DNA from: Anisus vortex
Taxonomy: Eukaryota > Mollusca > Gastropoda > Planorbidae
Reading direction: 5' to 3'
Assembly (NCBI GenBank): GCA_949126835.1
Contig: OX421499.1
Coordinates: 23,905,990 to 23,969,989 of the forward strand
Length of the DNA: 64,000 nt
Positions 21,695 through 32,973 of this stretch are shown here, piece by piece. The notes below the pieces were generated by a model, which was given only the letters and a program-made list of their open reading frames with translations, searched no databases and was not told the origin of the DNA. The first letter of the stretch is position 1. Each line of letters begins with the position of its first letter. The translations under genes were made by a program, and so were the position numbers.

Positions 21695-22806
21695 CATAGG
21701 TTCTCAACGGGGGCGATATCGCCCCCCGGGGCGGTCAGAGGCTTTAAGGGGGCGCTGACATTCTCGGGAACGATAGGGGGGCGGTGAGGGCAAGTAGGCG
21801 GTGCAAACGTACCTGATATAATTTGAACACCTCAGCTATTTGAATCCATTAGTTTTTGGATGAAATGTGATGTAAACGCAAGTGCTGCTAAATATCTGAT
21901 ATCCCCTAACAGTAGGCCTACATATTATTATATTAATAAGAAATAGGAATCGCAGTGACTTTTCGATGAAGTAAGGGTCAGTATTTGGCAATTAAGCTTA
22001 TGGAGTGCAGCAGGCTGGTCCTGTGGTTGGTTCACCGGACTATCAACCCTGCTCACCGAGCACTGCCTTCCTTACATCTGCTATTAATTCTTATTGTTAA
22101 TTAAAATATTCACATTTTGATCTCAGTTTTACCGAGATGTTGTTAACGTGTTTGAAACCGTTAAATACTAACTGACACTATATTTATGCGGTAGAAATAA
22201 GTAGTTATCATACAAACTTGGTAATTATTGTAATGCTTAAAAATATACATATACATTCTTTAGTCATAAAATATTTATATAATTTTCACATATTTTTTAC
22301 AGTTTGATCATTTGAAAGTTATAGATTGTAAGCCATTTATTTTTTGCAAAAGAAAAGAAAACCAGAAATATTAGCTCAAATAAAACGGGCTAATTATCTC
22401 CCTTTAATAAAAAAAAATGTTTCCACATTGGGTTCAATAGTGATGCCGAACAAGTTATGTTTTGTAATATAACAAATCTTACTGATTTTTAGACCTAAGG
22501 CTTTTGCAACCGAATTTGAAACAAAAATTGACAAATTGTTAGCAACACACAAGGCAAACTATTCACTTTAATATTGATTTATTTAAACCTTTTTTTAGGC
22601 AATTGTTTGATCTATTAATTCTTACATTATGTTTCCTTTTCAGTTTTTTGTAAATATAATTAATCACACAAAAGTCTAGAAAATAGCGAAAACTATAGTC
22701 CAGGCGTGCGGGAAGGGGGGATGGGGCGCTAAAAGAATTGGTTGGGCGGTGAGCGGATAAAAAATTTAAAAGGGGGCGGTGAGCCGAAAAAGGTTGAGAA
22801 CCTATG
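21695..22806. mobile_element. hAT-type element, CATAGGTTCTCAAC ends, nested
   Basis: The ends CATAGGTTCTCAACG and GTTGAGAACCTATG are inverse copies, flanked by a perfect 8-bp duplication TACTAAGC (21687-21694, 22807-22814). Its core (about 22100-22500, reverse orientation) is clearly the same as the core of copies A, B and C (for example 2640-2940), although those have different ends. No coding frame. Confidence 0.85.
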
Positions 22807-24036
22807 TACTAAGCCTATAGTCTACAGCGAAGTAGAAGGCCTAAATAGTACTAATAACTAGTACTAGTAGGCCTACTAAAAATGCTAGTAGCAGGCCTAA
22901 ACATATTTATACCGTATATGGCCTATAACTATAGGCTCGGCCTATGTTTTTTTGTATAAAATATTTTCCGTATTTATTTTGGCCCAAAAAATGTTTTTTC
23001 CTTAGTATTGTAGCAGGCCTATTCCTATTTTGTTTTTCAATGGTCAGTATAAGAAGAGAAATATGCGTTTTAATTTATAGTACAGAGATGTAGGCGGCCT
23101 AGCGCTAAAATGGGTCGATTTCCAAGAAAATAGGCCAATTACTAAGTATTATTGATGTCACGCAAAATAGTATTTTTACAAATGCGATAACCGGCAATCA
23201 TTCATTAATAATATGGCTTAAATGGCATTGAATTGGTATACCTAGAGATTCGGGTTTTTTGTTTTATATCAGGTTATTTTTTAAATCGCAATTTTTTTTT
23301 ATGAAAATAAGTTTTAATCGGACTTTTGCGGCCTTGTTTTAACACGAAAACGTTTTGTAATAACCAGGCTTGGCTATCAAAAAATTAGCTTAGGCGTACG
23401 GTAGAATGAAAAATGACGAAAGTGGAAAAAAACAAAACTAAAGTCTCACAGGCTCGCTCATTTTTTTTTGTTTTCGTATTTTTACGATAGACGGTCCGTA
23501 CGGAAAAAATAATTTTTTAAAACTGCCAAAAAATCGGAATTTTAAGGGTTTTGTCGGAAGTTTGGAATGAGGGGTGAAAAATCCGTGTAATTCCGAGAAA
23601 ATCGGAAGGGTTGGCAGGTCTGCCGCTGTATACAACTTTCGATTTTAATTTTAATTTTTCATTGAGAAAATCATAGCGATTAAATTAAACGGATGTGTAA
23701 GCTTACAGCAATTATAGCACAAAAGGGAATCGGGAATTCCGAAAGGGGACGTCCATTAATTACGTCAACAATTTTTAGCCGGTTTTTACCTCCCCCCTCC
23801 CCCTTGTCAACAACTGTCAAACTTTTAGAGACCCCCCCCCCCTATATAATTACGTCAACAATTTGTTACCCCCCCCCCCCTCATAACAAGCAACAAAGTT
23901 TTAGACGCTTGCATTTATGTTTAAAATAGATTTGAAACGGAAAGGTCTATGCTATAATTAATTGTAATACATTCTAAAACATGTTTGAAAGATTTCACTA
24001 TAACTCTCATAGGCGTAGCCATGAAGGGGGTGTAAC

Positions 24037-24223
24037 CAGTGGCGTAGCTAGGGCGGGGGGAGGGGGGGAAATTCGAAAGTCCCCCCGGGCCCCTACTGAA
24101 GGGGGCCCCCAAAGGAGTGTCCGAATAGTTTTTTTTCTCATGTCATAATGTCGAATGTCAAAATGCAGGGGTCCCTATAGAGGCCAAGCCCCCCGGGCCC
24201 CCAAATCCCTAGCAACGGCACTG
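24037..24223. mobile_element. hAT-type MITE, CAGTGGCGTAGCTAGGG ends
   Basis: It begins CAGTGGCGTAGCTAGGG and ends CCCTAGCAACGGCACTG, with a perfect 8-bp duplication GGTGTAAC (24029-24036, 24224-24231). The interior is GC-rich with C and G runs. The ends resemble those of the 3.7-kb hAT element at 58330-62056 (CAATGGCGTACCGAGGG). A possible broken end of the same kind is at 42303. Confidence 0.85.
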
Positions 24224-24754
24224 GGTGTAACATGGTTCCTTCCCCCCTCATTCGCCCCTCCCACATTTTTTTCCAATCCGAGGATTTTAACAATATTTCT
24301 TTTCTTTTTGTTTACTATTGTTTTTTTCATATAAATATTTCATCATTTCTAATTTTACGTTTCACTAATGAGCTTTTGGTACAATGTTAATTGTTTAATA
24401 GTGTAGGGGGAAATTGTGCACCAGTTGTTAATTATAGCCTTCTATTTCAACCATATTATGTTCACAAGTCCTTCTTGCATTTTTGTCCACATACATTATA
24501 CACACTGTAGTTGCCTTCCCTGTCCTTTACCTCTCCTACCTTGCCGTATTTTCCACCCACACCTTGCAATCCTGGTGACACCACTGATACCAATACATTT
24601 TTATCTCATACAATTTTTACAGAAAATTACAAATTAAAACCTAAAAATTAGGCCTACTAAATACATCTATGTAGCCTAATCTATCTAATTTTAATGTTTC
24701 ACCTATTATAACTTAGTCAGCAAACATATATTAGTATATCTATCAGAATTAGGG

Positions 24755-25500
24755 CAGTGCCCTCACATGGGGGGGGGGGGGCAGAGGGGGCATATGCCCG
24801 GGGACGACATTTCCAGGGGGGGGGGGGCGGCAAATGTAGTCTAAATATAGCAAATATAGCACTTAACAAGCAGTTACAGTATGCAAGAGGGCGGCGCTGA
24901 AACCTTTGCCCTGGGGCACTACATAAGCTTGTAAAGGCTCTAAATTAGGGATGTTAAAAGGAAATAAGGTATTCTCAGGTATGCTAAGTATTCCGTAGCC
25001 TTCTTCATGTAATGGGTCACGAATTATTTTTCTGAAGGAATTGTTTTAAAATAAACATGTTAGAGATTCACACAATACACTTCATTCAATGCTTTGCAAA
25101 CATAACTTATAGTCTCAGAGAGGGTCTATTGTTGTTTTTAGTTCTATTGCCAATCCTAGCCATCGCTTACATGGCTTACATAACGAACTCCAGTCTCTGA
25201 CGCCCAATTTAAATGTACTGAGCGGCAAAAAACTGGGTTTCTGAACATAAACATACTCTGCAGTCAGTTTGTTGGTGTGTTTGTGTTCCTTTGTTATTCC
25301 AGCCACGATGTCTCGCTACACTAGGGTTGCCTAACGTCCGGCAAAAGGAGGACCTGGCCTCCTTTTTAGACTCTTGTCCTTCGTCAGGCACAAAACCTTT
25401 AAAATGTCCGGCTTTTGTAATATTTTGTTTTGTAGGCATACAGACAAATAACTTTAACACAGAATAGTATTAAAATGTTAAGAATGTAATTAATAAACAG
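24755..25500. mobile_element. Degenerate hAT-like material inside copy 2
   Basis: GCAGTGCCCTCAC and TTTGCCCTGGGGCACTAC at 24755-24920 look like ends of a small element. From 24955 (GGGATGTTAAAAGG) the sequence resembles the BED-finger hAT remnant of copy 1, and CTAGGGTTGCCTAACGTCCG at 25320 resembles another element end. Boundaries cannot be fixed by eye. Confidence 0.35.
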
Positions 25501-26041
25501 GTGATTATTTGTACAGAAAAGAATTATCCTTTTTTTAAAGACTCTAGCGTGAGCTTTAAAGTTGCCCTACCAAATGCAAGCTGCCCATCAACCTACAGTG
25601 AATTTAAATTTTTTTTTTTTACAAAACTGTTTCTTGCTCAGTTTACCAATACACACTTAAACTTATTGGCAGCTCTTGTAATAAAATTATACTGATTACG
25701 GGTTCAATGCGAAACTATACAATTGAAGCACTACGCTAGACAGCGAAGGGTTAGTTTTTCTACAATTTTGATCGGTCATACTGCCTTGCTAACAATTGCA
25801 TTAGTTTCCACCCATATATAGATCTACAAACTAACAAGATGAACACAAATATGACATGTCAACTGTAGTTTCCATAATTGATATATATGTGTAGTAACGT
25901 TAAACCATGTTTTTACATGTTAGGCCCATCTATGTAAGTTGAACAAAGCAAATGTAGAATATTTTAATAAATTTGATTCTTTTTTTTGTCATAAAAAGTA
26001 ATATTGTTGACGTCAACTTTTCTTGACCTCCCCCCTCCCCC

Positions 26042-26306
26042 ATGGTAATGGTAATGGTAATTTATATAGCGCTTCTATCCATGCTATTTTAGCATGCTCA
26101 GTGCGCTCTAGAAGACTATTAATCTGTGAGAGGTTTCACTGCTGCCGGTTAAGCGCATGTGATAACAACTCAATATTAACGTCATCTAGTCCCAAAACTC
26201 CTGTAGGGCGACAGGGATCTGCCGGTGGCGGGGCTCGAACCCGCGACGTGTCAAGTGGTTTTTTGGTTGACAGTCTGGTGAGCTAACCGCTAGGTCAGCC
26301 GGCTTC
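26042..26306 (-). mobile_element. tRNA-derived SINE, second family
   Basis: On the minus strand it begins GCCGGCTGACCTAGCGGTTA, an A-box-like tRNA start, followed by a perfect B-box GGGTTCGAGCCCC, then a body ending in TATATAAATTACC and a TACCAT-repeat tail. It interrupts the subterminal C-rich block of copy 2; copy 1 (9815-9845) shows the uninterrupted sequence. Related bodies with AGCGCTT...GCATGCTCAG are near 57128 and 62095. Confidence 0.8.
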
Positions 26307-26607
26307 AGCAATTGTCAAACTTTTTCAGACCCCCCCTCCCTCCTATTTTGTTGACGTAATTAATGGACGTCCCCAAAAGAAGTCTTTCGAGTCATCAAAT
26401 AGCAGAAATATTAAAGCAAGCGGTTCATCTTATTGCAGTCTTTGGTTCCAAAAAATTATTTACTTCTACATAATCTTTACATGTTTTACTCATTCACGCC
26501 GTGTAAATGTAATGGTATCTTCTCCCGGGTGTTTTCAATTATAAATATTTCAACTTGTATATGACATTTTATATGACATCAAAGATATTAATTACTAGCC
26601 ATGCCTC

Positions 26608-27576
26608 CAGAAAGTGGATTTAGGAAAGATGCAATAATTAATAAATGACATTGCAGAAAGTGAAATTAGAAAAGATGCAATAATTAATAAATGACATTGC
26701 AGAAAGTGGAATTAGAAAAGATTCAATAATTAATAAATGACATTGCAGAAAGTGGAATTAGAAAAGATTCAATAATTAATAAATGACATTGCAGAAAGTG
26801 GAATTAGAAAAGATGCAATAATTAATAAATGACATTGCAGAAAGTGGAATTAGAAAAGATTCAATAATTAATAAATGACATTGCAGAAAGTGGAATTAGA
26901 AAAGATGCAATAATTAATAAATGACATTGCAGAAAGTGGAATTAGAAAAGATGCAATAATTAATAAATGACATTGCAGAAAGTGGAATTAGGAAAGATGC
27001 AATAATTAATAATGACATTGCAGAAAGTGGAATTAGAAAAAGATGCAATAATTAATAAATGACATTGCAGAAAGTGGAATTAGAAAAGATGCAATAATTA
27101 ATAAATGACATTGCAGAAAGTGGAATTAGAAAAGATGCAATAATTTATAAATGACATTGCAGAAAATGGAATTAGGAAAGATGCAATAATTAATAAATGA
27201 CATTGCAGAAAGTGGAATTAGAAAAGATGCAATAATTAATAAATGACGTTGCAGAAAGTGGAATTAGAAAAGATGCAATAATTAATAAATGACATTGCAG
27301 AAAGTGGAATTAGAAAAGATTCAATAATTAATAAATGACATTGCAGAAAGTGGAATTAGAAAAGATGCAATAATTAATAAATGACATTGCAGAAAGTGGA
27401 ATTAGAAAAGATGCAATAATTAATAAAAGACATTGCAGAAAGTGGAATTAGGAAAGATGCAATAATTAATAAATGACATTGCAGAAAGTGGAATTAGAAA
27501 AGATGCAATAATTAATAAATGACATTGCAGAAAGTGGAATTAGAAAAGATGCAATAATTAATAAAAGACATTGCAA
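26608..27576. repeat. 46-bp minisatellite, about 21 copies
   Basis: The unit CAGAAAGTGGAATTAGAAAA plus GATGCAATAATTAATAAATGA and a short link is 46 bp. Copies differ mainly at one place (GATGCAATA or GATTCAATA) and by a few 1-bp changes and indels. Stops in several frames prevent coding. Confidence 0.9.
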
Positions 27577-28035
27577 TAAAATATTTCTAAAGATTTTTTT
27601 AGGGGTCAATTTCTTGTTCTTCTTCTCATATTAACCCGTCGGAAGAACAGTTTGGGAATGCTCCTGTGAAATCGGCACACCCTAGAACTAGGAGCCTTCA
27701 TCACACTACATCTCCTGTCTTTATACTACCAACATCATAGCCCCTCCCCCTTCTCTGCCCCCCCCCCCCCCCCTCCATCCCACGCAACAGGAGGTGCACA
27801 AAAACCTCTAACCAGGGTATTGCAATCTCGAATTCTGTCAAACAGCACAACAAAAACACTAAAAAAAAGAGGGGCGGGGTGCTTGTTTAGTGCATGGGCC
27901 CTTATACCCACACATGTGGGCGGTAATTTCTTTTATAGATTGCACTTTGTATCGGTGTTTCCTTTTGACAAGTAGAACTGAAGTCTTCTATCGAAGACTA
28001 TAGAACTTTCAGAAAAAACGCATCCTCTAGAATTA
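27577..28035. other. Intergenic DNA, no gene recognised
   Basis: Mixed composition with a C-run near 27757. Nothing recognisable. Confidence 0.6.
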
Positions 28036-28895
28036 GAATCGGCAACCTAAGGCACGTGTGCCAGACTTAGCACGCAGAACAATTTTCAGTGGCACGCCCA
28101 GAAGGATATTTTTCAATACAAACTATAACATGAAAATCCCGCTGTACACTGTAAATGTTAAGGTTCAGGAAAGTTTCTGAGCAAAGATCTCATCATTGGA
28201 CTTTCGATTTGTGATTGAATCTATTGTTAAGATAGTCAATTTTATTGCTTTTTTTTAATTTATAGGCAATTCCAGTCTCTTCTACAAGAAAGTGATAAGG
28301 AATATAGAGATTTGCTGATGCACACAATGTTCGTTACCTTAGACGAGGTTAAGTCTTGGACTGCTTAAGCCGATGTTTCTGAGTGACATAGCAATTGAAC
28401 ACTTAGACAACTGAAATGAATTTGCACTGAAACTGGATATATCTTGCCGTGAAATCAATTTCAAAACATTTAGACTACTTTCTTATTTAAGGCATACATA
28501 TATATGTTTTGAAGTAGGTCGAAAAGAATGTTATGCGAATGATGATGATTTGAATATCACTGAACTAGACACACAAAAAAACTATGAAGGATAGTATGCG
28601 TAGCAAATAAGAACCCCAACCTTCCCTCCTGTTCTCAATTGTCTACGTCATTTTGAGCTAAATATAGCTTATCGGTAGCCGCTAGAGCCCATTACTACCC
28701 GGGGATTTGTCATGAATTCCTTTTTTTTTATGTTTGTTTAATTGCAAAGGAACAGTAAATGCAGATATATTTTTTATCCGAAGTACATTTAAGCACTCAT
28801 GTTTTCATACCACATCAAGACTGACTGGCTTAATCTTACTACTTCTTAGATCTGGATTTTTTTTTCTTGAGGTGGTGTATTAGCTATTATAAACT

Positions 28896-29630
28896 TCGGT
28901 CGAACTATCTTCACCAAGGAGTTTTGCATCAGATTGCTCCTGGATGTGACCACATCAAACCCACAATCACTGTAAATGGTCAAAAGCTGAGCAATGTGGA
29001 TAGGTTCACGTACTTTGAGAGTAACCTCTCGCAGGCTGTGCATATTGCCGTAGAAGTCATAACTGGGATAGACAGAGCCAGCGCCTCCTTTGAAAAACTC
29101 CGGTCCAATATATATAATAGGAGGGGCATCAAGCTGCCAACCAAATTAAAAGTATATGCAGCAGCCGTTCTACCAATCCCTCTCTATGCGTGTGAGACCT
29201 AGACTGTGTATAGCCGCTTCGTCAGGAAGCTGAATAAATTCCATCTGAGCTGCTTATGGTAGCTGGTGAGGGTCAAATGGTCAAATGGTAGGGCGGCGTC
29301 CCGGACATTGAGGTGGTCACACAGACCGACATGCAAAGCATCTACACCCTAATAGAGAAAAAGCCCAACTCAGATGGACAGGTCATGTTGTGCGCATGCC
29401 CAGGTCATGTTGTGCGATTGCCAGAAGGACAATTACCCAAGATGATTTTCTATGGCGAACTAGTCGCAGAAAAGCGCTTGCACGGAGGGCGAAAGAAGAA
29501 GTTTAAAGACACTAAAGGCCTCCATAAAAAAAACTTTGGAATCGATCTTTACAACTGGGAAAGCCTGGCCGAGAACCGATCATGACCTCCGCTGGAGCAG
29601 CAGCCCATGAAGAGAAAAGCGAAGGGTCGC
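28896..29630 (+). pseudogene. LINE reverse transcriptase C-terminal part, broken
   Basis: The frame 28900-29200 reads KPTITVNGQKLSNVDRFTYF...YNRRGIKLPTKLKVYAA.. ..PIPLYACET: the C-terminal region of a metazoan non-LTR reverse transcriptase (YFGS...KVKVYKAVVLPTLLYGCE type). After a stop, 29313-29585 continues as SDGQVMLCACPGHVVRLPEG...PKMIFYGEL...GGRKKKFKDTKG, the GHVVRM...GGxxKRFKDxLK segment of the same proteins. There are a stop, a frameshift and a small duplication near 29380-29410. The 3' part, with a broken C2H2 finger, resumes at 30926 after a second LINE. The 5' end, endonuclease and catalytic core are absent. Confidence 0.75.
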
Positions 29631-30925
29631 AATCAAAAAGCGACACCTCAGAAGATCCAGCGATATCAGGTCCGCTACCTAGGACTTCGAATCATAACAG
29701 GAGCAATGAAAATACCCCGATCAGAGCAATGGAGGATGCAACTAACCTAAGCTCTATGGAAACTAGACGAAAATCCTTACTCACTTCACCAAGTTAGAAG
29801 CATCATGTCATCACCCTCTAAAACCCAAGCTACTCAAAACCTCCTCAACAAAAAGACTTCAAAGATCCAATTTTATACAAGAAGCCAAACATCTAAAAAG
29901 TAAATAGAAAATAGAAAACATTGCAATTGAACCTACCCAACCCCACAGCCACTTCCCAACCTGGGACCCAAGCCCTACTCTAAAAATCAGAGACGAACTA
30001 AGCAACATAGGGAAAAAATCTGACTACACGCCCGAAATACTAAAAGAAGCAGTAAACAACATCATTAGATAACAATACCCCCAAATTGCATGGACCACAG
30101 TCTATACTGACGGGTCAACTGGAAAAGATTTGAAAAATGGAGGAGCCGGCATTTTCATAGAGTGGCCAAATGGAGAACTCCTAGAAAAAGCCACTGTCAC
30201 AGGTAGCCTCTCAGATAGCACTAGAGCAGAAAGAAAAGCAATTGAGCTTGCTGCAAATATACTAACAAGCCACACTCAATCCCCCAACAGCCGGATTGTC
30301 ATTTTCACTGACGCCAAAACAGTACTCCAGTCTCTAAAAAACCCAAATGCCCTGATCAACCAGTCACTCAGTACAGAACTTTTTAAACTGAGCAAAAAAA
30401 CTAAAGAACTGGTTCTCCAATGGATCCCTGGGCATATACAAAATGAAGGAAATGACACTGCCGACACCTTAGCTAAAGCTGGAGGCAGACAAAACCAGAC
30501 AGACCCATCTCTACACCCCGAAGAAATAAAGGCAATACTTAAAAGGAATGAATCCGAAAGATGGTCTGAGCTGCAACAAAACAACCCAAAGATTGATGCT
30601 TACTACAAACTCTCCCGCCAATTTCAACACATCATCTTCAGACTAAGGACTGGTCACAACAGGCTAAAGCAACATATGTTCCGCAAACTACGAATTGGAG
30701 CAAGCGAAATGTGCCCCTGCGAAACAGCTCCCGAAAATGCGGAGCATGTCCTTCAGACCTGCCCTCTGTATCTTTCTACCAGGTCAGCCATTTGGCCCCT
30801 GGGGGCTACCTTCAACGACAAACTGTTCGGTGGACTAGAGCTACTGACAGCCACGGCGCAGTTCATTACAACTATCGGACTTGTTGTCTGAATCCTCCCA
30901 ATCATAACATTTGAGAACGAAGAAG
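29631..30925 (+). pseudogene. Jockey/I-like LINE 3' fragment with RNase H
   Basis: A decayed thumb-region segment (29640-29800, PQKIQRYQVRYLGLRIITGA in one frame) is followed by an open frame, 30130-30891 (253 residues), for an RNase H domain and the C-terminal CCHC-like tail. The upstream in-frame codons from 30075 supply the first motif VYTDGST after a stop, so the real domain begins before the methionine at 30130. The acidic residues look intact: D in VYTDGS, E in RAERKAIE, D in IFTDAKT, D in GNDTADTLAKA. The tail reads CPCETAPENAEHVLQTCP. The element ends in a GAA repeat at about 30917-30938. It is inserted in the LINE that flanks it. It is a 5'-truncated copy with stops upstream and is not functional as a whole. 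Confidence 0.8.
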
Positions 30926-31100
30926 AAGAAGAAGAAGAAGCTCCGCTACCACTGGCCATCAAGCAAAGCATTCGTTCTCCCAATGCAACCAACACTTTCG
31001 GGCAATTATAGGCCTTATCAGCCATCTCTGGACCCACAAGCATCTTTGTCAGAGGATGGTCTTCATCGAAACCGGTGGAAAAGCATCATCATGATACAAA
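30926..31100 (+). pseudogene. 3' end of the split LINE, C2H2 finger remnant
   Basis: One frame reads CNQHFRAIIGLISHLWTHKH, the CxxxFRARIGLISHxRTH finger that ends many mollusc and flatworm LINE ORF2 proteins. The first cysteine of the pair is not in this frame. The stretch ends near ATCATCATGATAC, after which copy B sequence resumes. Confidence 0.65.
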
Positions 31101-31404
31101 TGCAGCACGTTAAGTTTCAAACCTAAAAAATTAATACATCAAAATGTGCCAATTTGCGAAAAAAAATCTGCAAGGAAGCTGTTTAGGAAAGTCCACTGGT
31201 CTCAACTCTATTTTTCGCTTTTTGTTCAGCTTTACACCTGTGAATCGATTTTATCGCACATGAAAGCTTTTTTAAGCATAGATAAAGAGGTCACTCATAC
31301 TTGACCACTCAGAAGAACTAAATATGTAGGCTACTCGACATTGAACAATTAGCGTATAACATTCAAGGGCTTGGCGCTCGTTAATTATTAGACCTACCCT
31401 ACAT

Positions 31405-31630
31405 CAGGGGCGAAGCCACAGGGGGGGGGGGGGGGGCTGAGGGGGGCTAAGCCCCCCCTGGAATTAAAAAAAATATTTTTTTTTCAACTTTTTTATAAAG
31501 TATGCACTAAATTTGATAAAAATTTGGTAAATCTTTGTCACGCGAAAGTTTAGCCCCCCCTAGTATTTGGTAAATATTTGTCACGCGAAAGTTCAGCCCC
31601 CCCTGGAAAAAATTTCTGGCTTCGCCCCTG
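31405..31630. mobile_element. hAT-type MITE, CAGGGGCGAAGCCA ends, copy 2
   Basis: The same ends and interior as 7960-8182 in reverse orientation, with a perfect 8-bp duplication CCCTACAT (31397-31404, 31631-31638). Length 226 bp. Confidence 0.9.
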
Positions 31631-32622
31631 CCCTACATGCGAATTACGTTCAAAAGATTTTTTTGCATGTCTTCTATAATTAATTCAATTTTTTTTATAT
31701 TTGTTTTATCATTTTGATAAAAACATAAGAGGTTTATATACTAGCATTATGTTATGTAATGGTTGAAATTATTAATGACTTTAATGACTTTAAATCGACT
31801 TAAACAATTAATCCAGGAAAAGGAAATGTTTATTTAAAACTGTTCAACGTAAATACATTGTAGCCTATACCTTTAATTGCCTGATGAAATAAATAACATA
31901 ATGATACATTTATATTTGGAAAAAATAATTAAAAATAATATCAAGTATAAAAAAATAATATTAAAAATCATAACTTGTTTGGTATCAATGTAGCGTAGAA
32001 ATAAATGTGGAAACTTTAATTAAAGGGAAATAATTAACCAGTTTTTATTTGCGGTAATATTTCTAAATATTTTATATTTTTTCTTTAATAAAAATTATAA
32101 ATCGCTTACAATTATAATTTTAAAATGATAAAATTATTATAAAAAATATAAACAAATATTCATATATTATATGAGTGAAGAATATATATGTACATTTTAA
32201 ACCTTGAAAAACTACATTAACTACCCACATCGTTAGATTACTACGTCTCTATACCGCTTGATTGTATCCACATCTATTTTGTAATAAGACTATAATGTTC
32301 CGTCAACTAATATCTCAGACTGAGATCCATATTTAATTTAATGAAATGACTCAGTTTTCCCTACATAAAGTTAATAATAATAATAATAATAATAATAGTG
32401 AAGCTTATATAGCGCATATCCCGCAATCAGTTCTATGCGCTTAACAATTACATTTACAATTACAATTACAATAACAATAAACGATTATAAGATAACAATA
32501 ACAGACAAATGTTTAAAAATGTAAGTGGGCTAGGAGTCAATAATAAACAGGTGAGTCTTAAGTCCGGTCTTGAAAAGATTAAAGTTCGAGCTTGAATAGT
32601 TTGAATAGTTTAGACTCTAGAC

Positions 32623-32973
32623 CAGGGGTCGGGAACCTTTTTGTCTGAGAGAGCCATGGACACCACATATTTTGAAAAGCAATTCTGTGAGAGCCATACA
32701 TTATGTTTAAAACTAAAAATTCAAGTAAATGTGTGCATTTTGTGTAATTTCAACACTAAAAGTACAGTAATTATGTTTCCTTTACCACTTCTGATGCAGA
32801 GCTGCACTAGACTTTAGCTCATTTGTAGAATGAAATATTGATATGCAAATAATATGTAAATTAAAGGAGTCTAAAGAAACGTTTTTGTTTATAATCGAAA
32901 ATTTGTCTGCGAGCCAGATGCAGCCATCAATAGAGCCACATCTGGCTCGCGAGCCATAGGTTTCCGACCCCTG
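32623..32973. mobile_element. hAT-type MITE, CAGGGGTCGGGAACC ends
   Basis: The ends CAGGGGTCGGGAACC and GGTTTCCGACCCCTG are inverse copies. Flanks are CTCTAGAC and GTCTAGAG: six of eight bases in common around TCTAGA, and together they form an inverted repeat. The inner arms AGAGCCATGG and CTGGCTCGCGAGCCAT are shared with the copy at 58434-58701. Confidence 0.8.

Larger units (their letters stand above)
21024..23622. mobile_element. DNA transposon, CAGACCTGCCAAC ends, 6-bp target duplication
   Basis: The 13-bp ends CAGACCTGCCAAC and GTTGGCAGGTCTG are perfect inverse copies. CCGCTG flanks both sides (21018-21023, 23623-23628), and the compact copy of the host element has a single CCGCTG there, so the insertion is certain. 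A 6-bp duplication does not fit hAT (8) or Tc1 (2); superfamily unknown. It holds a TA-targeting element (21177-21610) and a hAT-like element (21695-22806). No transposase frame is seen. Confidence 0.8.
23745..26374. mobile_element. Non-autonomous DNA transposon, GGGGACGTCC ends, copy 2
   Basis: It has the same perfect 27-bp inverted ends as copy 1 at 7224-9890, with AAA on both sides. Interior blocks match in order (23900-24000 to 7380-7480; 24450-24750 to 8690-8970; 25540-25840 to 9270-9620). It lacks the SINE of copy 1 but has its own insertions: a MITE at 24037-24223, degenerate hAT-like material at about 24755-25500, and a different SINE at 26042-26306. Confidence 0.8.
20902..26445. mobile_element. 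Small inverted-repeat element expanded by nested insertions
   Basis: The outer ends CCAAAGACTATAATAAGATG and ...CATCTTATTGCAGTCTTTGG are long imperfect inverse copies. A compact copy of the same element, 273 bp, is at 38483-38755. Comparison shows that this copy was split twice: at 21024-23622 and at 23745-26374. The remaining pieces (20902-21023, 23629-23744, 26378-26445) line up in order with the compact copy. Its own target duplication is not clear and no coding capacity exists. Confidence 0.75.
28036..32340. mobile_element. hAT-like element, copy B, split by LINEs
   Basis: The left end TTAGAATCGGCAACCTAAGG follows CTCTAGAA and leads into GGCACGTGTGCC and GTGGCACGCC words as in the other family members. 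The pieces 28036-28895 and about 31100-32340 align in order with copy A (1-820 and 2640-3000). The break at about 28896 is filled by LINE sequence, and a MITE sits at 31405-31630. The right terminal repeat is not visible. Confidence 0.6.

Noticed and set aside
26220..26306. Possible tRNA gene on the minus strand
   Set aside because: A- and B-box-like sequences are present but no tRNA cloverleaf with paired acceptor stem is evident, and the sequence continues into a SINE body and tail.
26608..27576. CRISPR-like array
   Set aside because: The repeats are directly adjacent with no unique spacers, and the genome is eukaryotic.
30999..31016. TATAGGCCTTATC in the LINE finger as another micro-insertion
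   Set aside because: It encodes the conserved I-G-L-I of the GLISH finger, so it is ancestral coding sequence, not an insertion.
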